Origin: Mytilisepta virgata
Taxonomy: Eukaryota > Mollusca > Bivalvia > Mytilida > Mytilidae
Length of the DNA stretch: 64,000 nt
Reading direction: 5' to 3'
Assembly (NCBI GenBank): GCA_028015205.1
Contig: CM051517.1
Location: 10,278,501 to 10,342,500 of the forward strand
Position 1 is the first letter of the stretch, and every line of letters starts with the position of its first letter. Shown here piece after piece: positions 45,435 to 56,455 of the stretch. Position numbers and translations under genes: made by a program. Under the pieces are notes generated by a model. The model worked only from the letters and a program-made list of their open reading frames with translations. It was not told the DNA's origin and searched no databases.

Positions 45435-46593
45435 GGGTTAGGTTGCTAAGCAACCAAAACCCTTATGCCGTCGGTCGTTTGGTTAGACAATGAAGGAAAC
45501 TTTGGAAATCTGGTGTTTTGTGGAAAAAGTTGGACCAGAAGTTTTTGAAACTATGTTTTTATGAGTAAATATGCAAGCTTATCTAGGATTGAAGCTTAAG
45601 CAAGGCTAGTTAAGCAGCTTTTTATCTCGATTTTGGGATATGACACATGCGCAAAGAAACGAATTTCTTTCCGAATTACGACTATGTTTATATTGGAATA
45701 TCATATAAGAAAATAAACATTCCGCGGTAAAATAGTCCTAATATTTGTTGTTGCTGTTGTAGTTGTTTTTTAATAGAAATGTAACTGAAACACGCCGAGA
45801 AGTGTAATTGTCCAGTTATTTAATAAAAGATGTGTGTTTTATTGACGATTTCCTTTTTGTTTTGAAAGCCGTGTAAAGTATTCGCGCCTTTTAAAATGTA
45901 CCAGATATCGGCGTAAGGATTTTGAATGTTTACTGTGACATTTGCACGGATATTTTCGACTCCGATCTTATTTTCAAAAGATTTCAAAGGTAAGTTCCAT
46001 TTTTGTTGTGAACGTGATTGTTAACTTATACAGAACATATTTTGCACATTATTTGCTTATTCTTCTTGTAATTCTGATGGTATTTTGTGTATTTGATTAA
46101 CCTTTTGACCTGATCATCGTGACTTCATTTTGTCAAACCTGTTGGTCAGTGATAGAATTGCATACAGGTTATTTGAAATGCCGACAACTTGCACATTAAG
46201 ATTGAAAAACAATGTGTTTATCATTAATTTAGAAAACGGTATTATCGAAAGTATAATGGGTTTATTTTAATTGAAAGCTTGAATGTTTACGTTCTGATCT
46301 ACCTGCACATGCGCAAGGTAGTGTAACTATATTGTAGAAATGACCCCCTTCTACAATTGTCCAAACTTTGTCTTTTTATATAACCTTAATAACTTGAAGA
46401 CCTTTGATTTCTGTTTATTTTAATTCATCAAATCATTATTATGCGTTTGTCTTTTTAAAAAAATTCAATTTAGAGTGATAATTCAAGAAGCGTTAGCCGA
46501 CTCGTGCTTTCTTTGATTGATTAGTGCATATTTATTGAAATAATCATCAGCAATGTTTGTACAAATAAAAGTCAAATGCTAGCAACCTAACCC
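45435..46593. mobile_element. 1.16-kb TIR element with TA target duplication
   Basis: TA at 45433-45434 and 46594-46595. The TIR is GGGTTAGGTTGCTA at the left with its reverse complement TAGCAACCTAACCC at the right, perfect over 14 bp. Next to the left end, GGTTGCTAAGCAACC is itself a palindrome. No transposase ORF. A TA duplication fits the Tc1/mariner group or similar. Confidence 0.75.
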
Positions 46594-46599
46594 TAGCAG

Positions 46600-47870
46600 T
46601 GCCTATGCACTTTGATTTCTAAAATATTTTCACTCTGTTTGCTTTTTTTTTCTTTTCTTTTTTTTGAAAGCGGGTTGGGGGGGAAGGGGGTCAATATGAG
46701 CTTACCACCATACAGCATGATTTCTACTCATTTTTGAGGACTGAATGATGATTTTTGGTATCTTCTTACATTGGGTTTTGTCTCATGGGCATTTAACCCA
46801 CTTCCCTTCTGTACTATTCAATGGTCTCTTTTTAAGTTTGAGGTAATGAGAGATAAATGTATTTTGATTGATGAATTAATAAAATTGTCACATTAATATT
46901 TGAATTTACAGTGCGTCACATATAATATTTGAATTTACTGAGCTTACTGAACAAACTATGCAAGCTGTAGATGTATGGCTTGGCTTTGCTAATAAAAGCT
47001 GCCATTTTCTGATATATATTAGTCTTTCACAAATTAAAATAAACATTATTCATGTAAGAATTCCTTTGTTATTGTGAGATTAATTAATTATGATAAGTAA
47101 AATTTATGAAAGTAGCCAAAGTGAGGATTTCTAGTTAGTAGAAAAATGATGATGAGAAAAAAGCCATGTGTAAAATCATTAGAACATAGAACTGTTCTGA
47201 TGTCCTATACAACAAGACGAGCACCAAATAGCCTTCAGTTTCAGCAAAAAATTCCACCATTATCAGAAGATTCTGTATTAGAACATATAATACATGTAAT
47301 AAGGAGACAACTTTGAAAATGTAAATTTACACAGACAACAAATTTTTACCCTTCTGTTTAATCTGGGTGTGGTTAAAACTTAAATTTTCAATACTGGTAT
47401 AGTGTATGTAAATCTTATTTTGAATAAATATTTGGTAAAAATCACTTTAGACTTGTATAAATCCACAACTTTACAAATGGAATTTAGAGACATAGAGGTT
47501 ACAGTTTTCATGATGGTGTCATCCTGTGCATTGTAAATATTAGCATGAAAATAATTTAAGGAATTTTATGAGTTAATTGGAGATTTATGACAGGAAGAAC
47601 ATTAACAATTACTATTAACTGAAAATGAAGGTAAGTCTGCTTTTAGAGTCAAATATACAGGTTGTCATGGATCTGCATTTATCAGAATTTGAAGTCCAAT
47701 AAATTGGACTTATAAACATGTTCAGATTTATAGTGGAACAGTAGTGCTATGACATCACAGGACTATTCTCAAAGGCTGGTTTTTAACTAATTATTATACA
47801 ATCTAAATTAGCGCTGGAGTAAAAAATTACAAAGGTGTTATCAGATTCAGAAGTGTTGAACATATATCCT
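46600..47870. other. intergenic stretch
   Basis: No supported coding or RNA feature; a G-rich run near 46672-46692. Confidence 0.35.
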
Positions 47871-47877
47871 TTTGAAC

Positions 47878-48775
47878 TTTTTAGCTCACCTGGCCAAAGA
47901 CCATCTGAGCTTTTGTCATCACTTGGCGTCCGTCTTCCGTTAACTTTTCACATTTTAATCTTCTATGAAAACACTGGGCCAAATGAAATTAAATTTGGCA
48001 GGAAGCATCTATGTAAGGTCCTTAATAAACTGCTCATTTCGTCCTGATCGGTCAACAAACATGGCCACCATGGGCAATTGTTGATTTTGATTGGCTGTGT
48101 TTTAAAAAACTTCTCCTCTGAAATCAATGGTCCAAATGGAACGAAACTTGACAAACAGCACATATGGGAGGTCCTTTATAAAATTTCCTCATTTCGTCTT
48201 GACTGGACTACAAGTATGGACACCATGGGCAGTTCATTTTTTTGATTGGCAGATATAAAACAATCTTCTCCTCTGAAGTCGCTTAGCCAAATGGAATGAA
48301 ACTTGACAGGAAACATCTATGGTAGGTTCTTTACAAAGTTTCCTCATTCGTCTCGATCGGGGAACAAACATGGCTGTCATGGGCAATTCTTGTTTCTCAT
48401 TGGTTGATTTAAAAAAAAAAAATTCTGAAACTAATTGACCAAAACTGTCAGCCGAAATTGACAGGAAGCATCTATGGAAAGTCTTTATGAAATAACTTTT
48501 TTCATCCTGATTGGACGACAACCATCGGAAATTCTTGTTTCTGACAGGCTGATATAAAGAAATCTTCTTCTCTGAAACCGCTTGGCCAAATGAAACGATA
48601 CTTGAGAAGAAGCATCTGCGGGAGGTTTTTTACAAAGGTTTTCTCATTTTGCATAAATTTATTAAGTTTTTTTATGCTTTTTATATTTAAAAAACATTTG
48701 TGTCAGCTGGATTGGTGGCAACTACAGACTCTTGTGGAACCACTATGACAATGAGGGGCCCTAGTTATTTTTTTT
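47878..48775 (+). mobile_element. 'AGCTCACCTGG' bivalve repeat element, copy II
   Basis: Starts TTTTAGCTCACCTGGCC. Five ~180-bp units share TCTCCTCTGAAA, 'CCAAATGGAA', 'CTTGACAGGAA' and 'ATGGGCAATTCTTG'. The far end lacks the usual CAGGTGAGCGATTCAGGC terminus and looks truncated. The ORFs on both strands across it are artefacts. Confidence 0.65.
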
Positions 48776-49698
48776 TACCAATAAAAGTCATGCTGATAAT
48801 AAAAATTTAAGTGAAACTAAAATATGATTCTGTGAAATAATTTAGCTTTAAAGCAGGAAAATTTCCATTTAATGTATCGTTCAAAGTATAATACTTCATA
48901 CTATTTTAAAATATAGGCCAGTAGGCCATGGTAACTCAAAAGTGGCTGACTTTTTGTTGTACTATATAAGATGAATTAAGTGGTGTAATGTCAGTGATAC
49001 ATATCAACAGGTTTCAGAGAAACAGACCTAAATGCAAAAACTTAACCCAGTTACTCAAACATGAAATGTAGGTCATACTTACCCAATTGTTGGATAAATC
49101 CTTAATAATGTAAGCATTATAGTGATCAGGTATCATTGATATAACACCATGTATTCCTGTGATATGAAATTAAATGCAATTTTTTACCTACCTTTTTCAA
49201 ATCCAATCCTCATGTGAACTACGTTGTATTGGTATATCTATATTTGAAAATCACAGGTAAAACATGTACATAAAGTTTTGCCATGCAAGGCAGTATGCTA
49301 AAGGGACAACTAAATTATAAAAATTATGGATTATTTTTTTAGAAAACCATTCTCAGGTGAATTAGTCCAGATGAATTTGTTTAATCTGACAAACAAGAAT
49401 ATTTTTGGTTTAAATGTAGGGATCTCAACCATTTTCAAGATATCTAAACATTTATAAAATGGGGAGGAAGGTTACCCATACAACTAATAAATTATGTGAT
49501 TAAATTCACTGAATTATAACAAAAAAGAACATGAATATCTGAACAATTGTCACTTAATGGAGGGGTGGAGAATTCCCCCTTGATGAATTTTTCTTATCAT
49601 TACAAAGAAGAGTATGTATGATTTAATGTTGAAGATCCTTTCAAAGAAAACATTTTAAAATACTGGGAATGGGGATTAAAATTTTCAAGATATTCTAA
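48775..49698. other. intergenic stretch
   Basis: Contains an old fragment (about 48990-49130) resembling the reverse of the ~155-bp units at 34990-35600; otherwise nothing recognised. Confidence 0.35.
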
Positions 49699-51191
49699 GG
49701 CCACACCAAATTGATCTTTAGTTCTTTGGATTTTGCAACTTTAGTTTTTGCATTATGTAAATTTTAAGAAAATATATTTTCCCAAATTCTTATTTTTCAA
49801 GAAATTAAAAATAAAAACTTTTTTGCCCGCTTGTAAGATTTTTGTAACAAATGGGATTTTTTCCATTTTTAACCGGATTTTCATAAGAAAATATCGGTTA
49901 TTAATTTGGTGATGTATGGCGGGCGGCCGGGCGGCTGCCAAACAGTGTCCGTGCAATAACTTATGAACTGTTCAACCAAAGCTTTTCAAATTTTAATATG
50001 TTGTTACTGATGACAAAATGGAAGTCAAGTTTGATATTGACGATTTTCACTTTCACCGTTCAAGAGTTATGGTTCTTGAAAGATTGAAAAATGGCTTTTC
50101 CAGTGGTGTCCGTGTGATAACTTATGAACTGTTCAACCAAAGCTTTTCAAATTTTAATATGTTGTTACTGATGACAAAATGGAGGTCACGTTCGATATTG
50201 ACGATTTTCAGTTTCAGCGTTCAGGAGTTATGGTTCTTGAAAGATTGAAAAATGGCTTTCCCAGTGGTGTCCGTGTGATAACTTATGAACTGTTCAACCA
50301 AAGCTTTTCAAATTTTAATATGTTGTTACTGATGACAAAATGGAGGTCAAGTTCGATATTGACGATTTTCACTTTCACCGTTCAGGAGTTATGGTTCTTG
50401 AAAGATTTAAAAATGGCTTTCCCAGTGGTGTCCGTGTGATAACTTATGAACTGTTCAACCAAAGCTTTTCAAATTTTAATATGTTGTTACTGATGACAAA
50501 AGGGAGGTCAAGTTCGATACTGACGATTTTCACTTTCACCGTTCAAGAGTTATGGTTCTTGAAAGATTGAAAAATGGCTTTTCCAGTGGTGTCCGTGTGA
50601 TAACTTATGAACTGTTCAACTAAAGCTTTTCAAATTTTAATATGTTGTTACTGATGACAAAATGGAGGTCAAGTTCGATATTGACGATTTCCACTTTCAC
50701 CGTTCCGATATTAACGATTTTCACTTTCACCGTTCAGGAGTTATGGTTCTAAAAAATTGGCGTATTTCTTTCATTATTGACTTCATGATTTCTGCCTACC
50801 AACCCCTGCTTAACAAATGTGTGCGTACTTATATACTCTCAAAAATTCCAATATTTGTCACTTACTATAAATAGGAGATCAAGATTGATTTTTGCCTTTC
50901 CATTTCTGAACCCTACAAAACCCTAAAAAAATTCATTTATATTTCTTTACTTCATCCTGTTTGGGAATCCAGATTTGCAAACATCATTTCCATGCAGGAA
51001 AATCCGGTTTGCTGTCATTCGACAGCCTCTTGTTTGCAATATCTTAGCTTTAAAAATTATGTTTTCCGCACTTAAATTTGATCTTCGCCCGCAAAAAAAT
51101 AGTAATCAAGAAAAATATTAAAACTTACTGAAGTTTCGCTCAGTCGCACCTATTTTTGCCACTGAAAAATCCAAAGAACTAAATGTAATCC
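49699..51191. mobile_element. 'CCACACCAAATTGAT' MITE copy split by a tandem-repeat element
   Basis: Left end GGCCACACCAAATTGATC; right end AAATCCAAAGAACTAAATG...ATCC, decayed. The middle (about 49870-50990) is foreign, starting near AACCGGATTTTCATAAG and holding the 161-bp array. Confidence 0.6.
49948..50755. repeat. 161-bp tandem array, ~5 copies
   Basis: Exact spacing of 161 bp between the ATGGAGGTCA landmarks at 50018, 50179, 50340, 50501 and 50662. Units carry TAACTTATGAACTGTTCAAC, 'ATGTTGTTACTGATGAC' and GATATTGACGATTTTCA. The 76- and 86-residue ORFs here are repeat artefacts. The last copy has a short internal duplication of TTCACTTTCACCGTTC. Confidence 0.95.
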
Positions 51192-51884
51192 TTATAAGGT
51201 AAATTCAAGTTTACTGAAAAATTCTATCTAAATGGCAGATTCAAATGCCAAAATGACCAAAAAGGAACCCCCCCTCCCATCCCCCCAAATAAAAAAACGG
51301 CACAAAACAATACATTTAGGGACAAGAGATATCTCTGATTTTCATGTGAGTATCGAAATACATTGTACTAGCAACTGAGATGGATGGTGATACCATCATG
51401 GACTTGAGAGTCCATCAGCAGAGGTAAACACTCAGTGGTAATAACACATATATTCTGATACCAATTGGATTTTGCACATTTACCTGATTTACAAAGTGCT
51501 CAAGGCCGAAAGGATTTAAAAGCCAAAACAATAACCCCAAACGTTGAAAGATGAGATTCAAATGCCAAAACGGCCAAAAAGGTAAAACCAAAAAAAAACA
51601 TCTAAGGACAGAACTATATGCGCAAGATAGATATCCTTGATTTTAACAAAAGGAGCTTGGGCCACTTTCCCCTGTATTTGTTACTCTTTTAAACATTAGT
51701 TTTTTGTCTTGCCTGTGACGAAAATTCGCGATGCAGAGATATAGATATTACTTTACGGCGGCAGCAGCGTAAACATTTTAAAAACTTTAATAACTTCGCA
51801 CATGTAATACTACTATTAAGATTTATGGTCAACAGGTACCTTATCATATAAGGTTTGCTGCAGTATACTTGTCTTGTGTCCAAG

Positions 51885-53110
51885 TTTCAGGGTTTAGTCT
51901 ATTTCTCAGCAACTGTAATACCTAGGCAAACCATATTTGGTCTATGGATAGTTCTTAGTGGGTACATGACAGTTTCACACCTGGCTTGGCACGGACCTTG
52001 ACCTCAATTTTGACTTTGTCACTTTTTTGTGGTCAAGTCTATTTCTCAGAAACTATATTACCTAGACCAACCGTATTTGGTCTATTGATAGTTTTTGGTG
52101 GGTACATGCAAGTCTGACACTTGTCTCTGGACCTTGACATCAATTTCATGGTTGAGTGACTTTCATCCAAGTTTCTTGATTTTTCAGCAACTGTAATATA
52201 CCCAGACCCACCGTGTTTGGTCTATAGATAGTTTTTGTGGGAACATGCAAGTCTGACACCTGTCTCTGGACTTTGACCTCAATTTCATGTCATATTTTTG
52301 TGATTAAGTCCATTTCTTAGCAACTGTAATACCCAAGCCAACCATATCTGGTCAATAGATAGGTCTTATTGGGTACATGCCAGTATGACACCTGTCTCTG
52401 AACCTTGACCTAAATTTCATGCTTGAGTGACTTGTGTTACATTTTTTTAGATTAAGTCCATTTCTCAGCAGCTGTATTATCTAGGCCCATCATATATGGT
52501 CTGTAGATAGTTCTTAGTGGATACACAGATGTCAGTCTAACACGTGTCAGCTGAACATGACCTGAATTTCATGATTTAGTCTATTCTCAGCAACTGTACT
52601 ACATTTGTTACTAGACCCACAGTATTTGGTTGATAGAAGTTCTTAGCACAAACCACTTTAATCACTTACACCTTACCTTTGATCTCTATTTCATGCTTGA
52701 CTGACTTGTTTCACATTTTGGGATACCCGGTAAGATCCATTTCTCAGCAAGTGCAATACATAGACCAACCATATTTTGTCTATAGATAGTGCTTGGTGGA
52801 TACATAGCTGTCTGTGACGTTGACTTGAATTTCAGACTTAAGTCACAATTTCATGATTAATTGTAGTCTGTTTTTCTTATATCCAAATTGACCTCAATTG
52901 TAGGCTTGAGTGAGTCTTGTCCCATTTTTACAAGTAAGTCCATTTCTTAACAAATGTTATAAATGACACGCATTATATAGACCCACCATTTTTGGTCTAT
53001 AGATAGTTTTTGGTGGGTACATAACAGTCTGAGACCTGTCAGCTCTCCTTGGACAGTTTTAGGCTTGAATGACATGCATGAGATTTTCAGACAAATTATC
53101 GCCTAACCAT
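51885..53110. repeat. degenerate ~150-bp tandem array, about 8 units
   Basis: Units share 'ATTTCTCAGCAACTGTAATA', 'GACCCACCATATTTGGTCTA', 'GATAGTTCTTAGTGGGTACAT' themes and TGACCTCAATTTCATG. It ends near GTGTCCACTCTTGTTTATC (53211-53232). I recall units like this as common in bivalves. The preceding stretch 51192-51885 has no recognised feature. Confidence 0.75.
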
Positions 53111-53358
53111 TTCTATTTCTTTTAACGCATTTTCCTTTGACTTGCAATGTTGGGTATCTGATTATCATTATTCTGTCTCCATGCATGTGCATACTCAGGC
53201 GAGGCATGTAGTGTGTCCACTCTTGTTTATCTTATAGTTACTTACTTTCTATAGCAAACGGTTGTTACTGTATTCAAACCATTTTTATGCTAACAAACAA
53301 AATATTTTATAAATTTCAGTTTTAGACTCGAAAATGCGAGAACAATTTTAATAACTTA

Positions 53359-53723
53359 GGCCACACCAAATTGATCTTTAGTTCTTTGGATTTCCCCGCT
53401 CCAAATTTTGCATTATGTTAATTTTAAGAAAAAAAATTTCTTGTTGCTTTATTTTGCACAAATGGTGAAAATTCAACCCCGAATTCTTATTTTTCAAGAA
53501 ATCAAAAATAAAAACTGTTTGCCCATTCCTGAATTTTGTAAAAATTTGGATTTTTTTTCCATTTTTTGTAATATCTCAGTTAAAAAAATGTGTGCCACAC
53601 ATAAATTTTATCTCAGCCCCAAAAACTAGTCCTCAAGAAAAAAATATAAATAAAAATTTTGCTCACTCGCACCTATTTTTAAAACCGAAAAATCCAAAGA
53701 ACTAATAATCAATTTGGTGTGGA
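53359..53723. mobile_element. complete 'GGCCACACCAAATTGAT' MITE
   Basis: TTA flanks both sides (53356-53358 and 53724-53726). Left TIR GGCCACACCAAATTGATC with TTTAGTTCTTTGGATTT; right AAATCCAAAGAACTAATAAT with CAATTTGGTGTGG. A 3-bp TTA duplication suggests the PIF/Harbinger group. The GGCCAC start is shared with the element at 56456. The short ORF 53408-53629 is not a gene. Confidence 0.75.
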
Positions 53724-54137
53724 TTAAATATAATAATGGTTTGCTGTAATTATTTGTAAGAATTAGAAACATTATCTAAATAGACAATTTAATTTTTCAA
53801 TGGACGAAAATTACTGGTAAAATATCAAATAAAACAACAAAAAAAAAAAAAAATCAAGGACAAGATTTTGTAAAATAGGGTCCACATTGGTCAGAATTCA
53901 TACTATAATTATAAAGATTTTTTTTTTATTGTATTCATGTTCTTAGTGTTAATGTCTATTGTGATGTATATATATTGAGGTGTTATTGTATTGTTTTGCT
54001 TTGACCCATATGGGTGTATTTTATGCAAATAAAGGTATTAATTAAATATAATAATGGTTTGCTGTAATTATTTGGACGAAAATTAAAATATCAAATAAAA
54101 CAACAACAAAAAAGATCAGGGACAAGATTTTGTAAAT
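53724..54137. repeat. retrotransposon-like 3' tail between ~100-bp direct repeats
   Basis: ATTAAATATAATAATGGTTT...GCTGTAATTATTTG and 'TATCAAATAAAACAACAA' occur at 53724-53860 and again at 54042-54110. Between them, 53880-54037 ends TTTTATGCAAATAAAGGTATT, which looks like the 3' end of a non-LTR element. Confidence 0.5.
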
Positions 54138-54420
54138 CCGCCCCCTCCCACCCATATTTTTAAAAAGACCTAAATGTCCGGAAAATCAGATTTTTTTTAC
54201 TCACCGCCTTTGGTTCTAAAATTATCTGTTGCATTATGGGAGAAAAGTCCATTCATCGTATTTTCAGCTTGGGTCGTATCTTAAATAACATAAATACAAG
54301 TTTCAATCAATTTTTGAAAACAGAATATACCGGTATCAGGTATTACTTTGCAGAAACTCTATAAAACAATAAGAAAACAAGTCGGTTGTTACACCCCCTA
54401 ATTTACATATTTATACAAAC

Positions 54421-54546
54421 ATGGCCGACCACTGTCAAAGGGAACGGAGAAGACAGCCAATAAAATACTGTAAAGATGAAACTAGTCGGACCAGAAATCA
54501 ATTGAATATGTTATGTCAAAATGAAAGAGTAGAACTTTCGGTCTAA
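54421..54546 (+). CDS. 41-codon upstream ORF (or short first coding unit) before the 353-residue gene
   Basis: ATG at 54421 opens MADHCQRERRRQPIKYCKDE and ends with TAA at 54544-54546. It lies 170 bases before the main start with no acceptor evident between them, so it may be a uORF in the 5' leader. Its basic, charged composition is not recognised. Confidence 0.3.
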   Translation: MADHCQRERRRQPIKYCKDETSRTRNQLNMLCQNERVELSV

Positions 54547-54682
54547 AAGGAAAAATTGTCCACAGAATAAGAATTTGATAAATAAATCGCAACATGATGC
54601 ATGATGTTTGTCAAAGATCAGATGATTTATAGGAAATAAAAACTGGCATTACAATTCAGGACCGGGTGTAATATAATACAGA

Positions 54683-54739
54683 ATGGCAGTTAATTCGGAT
54701 CCTTCTAGTTACTATGGGAATATTCCAAAAATTGTTTGA
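54683..54739 (+). promoter_or_regulatory. overlapping uORF across the main start codon
   Basis: ATG 54683 (A at -3, G at +4) opens an 18-residue frame, MAVNSDPSSYYGNIPKIV, that stops at TGA 54737-54739, 26 bases inside the main ORF (+1 relative frame). Such an arrangement usually lowers translation of the main frame. Confidence 0.45.
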
Positions 54740-55775
54740 CCCGCATTATAAAAAAATGCGCATTGGAATGTCTGATAAAATAGATTCACCATCAAACATT
54801 TGCCTTGCAAGCTCAGTAGATATGGGTCCAAACGATTCGATGCCATTTGTTAACTCTACATCAAATAAACTAATTCATAAGGAAATAGATAAATCAAAAT
54901 TAGGTTTGTCTCTTCATGATACATATGAAAGTGATCTGTTATTAAAGCGTTTGGACGAGAGTGCAGACATTTCGAGTGGTGATGACAGTTCACCTGCAAA
55001 AAGTTTTGTTCAGCTGGGAGATCAGAGGTTTGATACATTTAATAAAGTGGATGGAAATGATGAAGAATTGTGTTCAAGTTCTAATCCTAAAGCAGTGGAT
55101 ACAGGATTAATTATATCTCCCATAAGGCTGACAGAGGATGTGCCTATTAGCATATGTGAAGAAACAAAATTTTCATCAGTTACTAGTAATATACAGCATA
55201 AACTTGTATATATACCAACAACCCGTCAGCTTGTTACTGAAAATACAAGTACTACAAATAGCTCAGATATTGTTCCTAGTAGGCACTTAAGTGATGCTGA
55301 AAGTCTGAAAAGTTCATCAACAGAAACAATTTTAAATGAAAATGAAGGTGTGAAATATTGTATACAGATAAACGACACATCTAGTCTAGGTGGAGAAAGT
55401 GACTCCCTTCTGTTTCTAAGTATGAATAAAAATAAAGACCAGGATCAGTTATCTCTTAACAATTCAGAAACAGATTTACCTCGTGTTAACACAGGAGATT
55501 CTCTACTAAGAACATTCAATGATACAACAAGTCTTTCTAGTCTTAGCACATGTACAGATTTTTCAATATCTGCTGCATCATTTGATGAAGGCTGTGATGG
55601 TACTGGACTTTGCATAGACACAGGAGATGGTGAATTCATGGAAATAAACTTGCATTCCAGAAACTCATTTGAAAGGAAAAAGAATCCATCACAAGATAGT
55701 GGATTTGAAGACAGAGGTTCCAAATCTAAAAGGAAAGGGCTTTCAGATTTTTTAACAAGGTACATATTGAAGTAA
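54714..55775 (+). CDS. unrecognised Ser/Thr-rich 353-residue protein
   Basis: Uninterrupted 353-codon frame, far longer than chance in this AT-rich DNA. It opens MGIFQKLFDPHYKK. The body is acidic and low-complexity with many Ser, Thr, Asp and Asn (for example SSGDDSSPAKS, SLSSLSTCTDFS) and looks disordered. The C terminus is basic: SQDSGFEDRG, then SKSKRKGLSDFLTRYILK. No catalytic domain, signal peptide or membrane segment is visible. The ATG has A at -3 and G at +4. A second start at 54683 in another frame overlaps it. AAG|GTACAT at 55757-55762 could be a donor, in which case this would be the first exon of a longer protein; otherwise AATAAA at 55851 and 55893 end it. Function unknown. Confidence 0.65.
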   Translation: MGIFQKLFDPHYKKMRIGMSDKIDSPSNICLASSVDMGPNDSMPFVNSTSNKLIHKEIDKSKLGLSLHDTYESDLLLKRLDESADISSGDDSSPAKSFVQLGDQRFDTFNKVDGNDEELCSSSNPKAVDTGLIISPIRLTEDVPISICEETKFSSVTSNIQHKLVYIPTTRQLVTENTSTTNSSDIVPSRHLSDAESLKSSSTETILNENEGVKYCIQINDTSSLGGESDSLLFLSMNKNKDQDQLSLNNSETDLPRVNTGDSLLRTFNDTTSLSSLSTCTDFSISAASFDEGCDGTGLCIDTGDGEFMEINLHSRNSFERKKNPSQDSGFEDRGSKSKRKGLSDFLTRYILK

Positions 55776-55850
55776 CAAAATCGATCCATTTCCAGTTGAA
55801 TTAAAAATTACCACAGTAACCACTACAGTTTAACTAGGGCTAACAGGTCT

Positions 55851-55898
55851 AATAAATACTTTACAGTGTACCAGAATAATGTTTATTCTTGCAATAAA
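55851..55898 (+). terminator. two polyadenylation signals after the 353-residue ORF
   Basis: AATAAA at 55851-55856 and 55893-55898, 75-120 bases after the stop, fit a short 3' UTR. Confidence 0.45.
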
Positions 55899-56455
55899 CA
55901 GCTTTACCTGTTCACCAGCATTACTTAGGGGTATTTACATATCAAGTAAGTTACAGGTTTTACAGGTAAAATTCTGCAAATGTATGAATTTACATACATG
56001 TATATTGTAGTCATAGTTAGTGGAACAGTACCCTGACTTTTTAGCTCACCTGGCCCAAAGGGCTGCTTATGCCATCACGTGGCGTGCGTCATCTATCGTC
56101 GTCGTAGTTGTCGTAAACTATTTCAAGAATCTTCTCCTCTGAAACTACTGGGCAAAATACCTTCAAACTTTAACTGAATGTTCCGAAGCGTATCTAGTTT
56201 ATAAATTTTATCTGAAGTTTTGATCTATCAAAAAACATGGCGGCTGTTGCTAAAATTAGAACATGGGGTTCAAATGCAGTTTTTGGCTTATATCTCAAAA
56301 ACCAAAGCATTTAGAGCAAAACTGACATGGAGTAAAAATGTTCAACAGTTCAAGATCTACAGCCATGAAATTTTCAGATGAATCGGACAACCTTTTGTTG
56401 GGTTATTGCCCCTGAATTGTTAATTTTAAGGATATTTTGCAGTTTTAGGTTGTTA

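Noticed and set aside
50018..50874. Overlapping 70-86 residue ORFs
   Set aside because: They follow the 161-bp repeat and shift frame at each unit.
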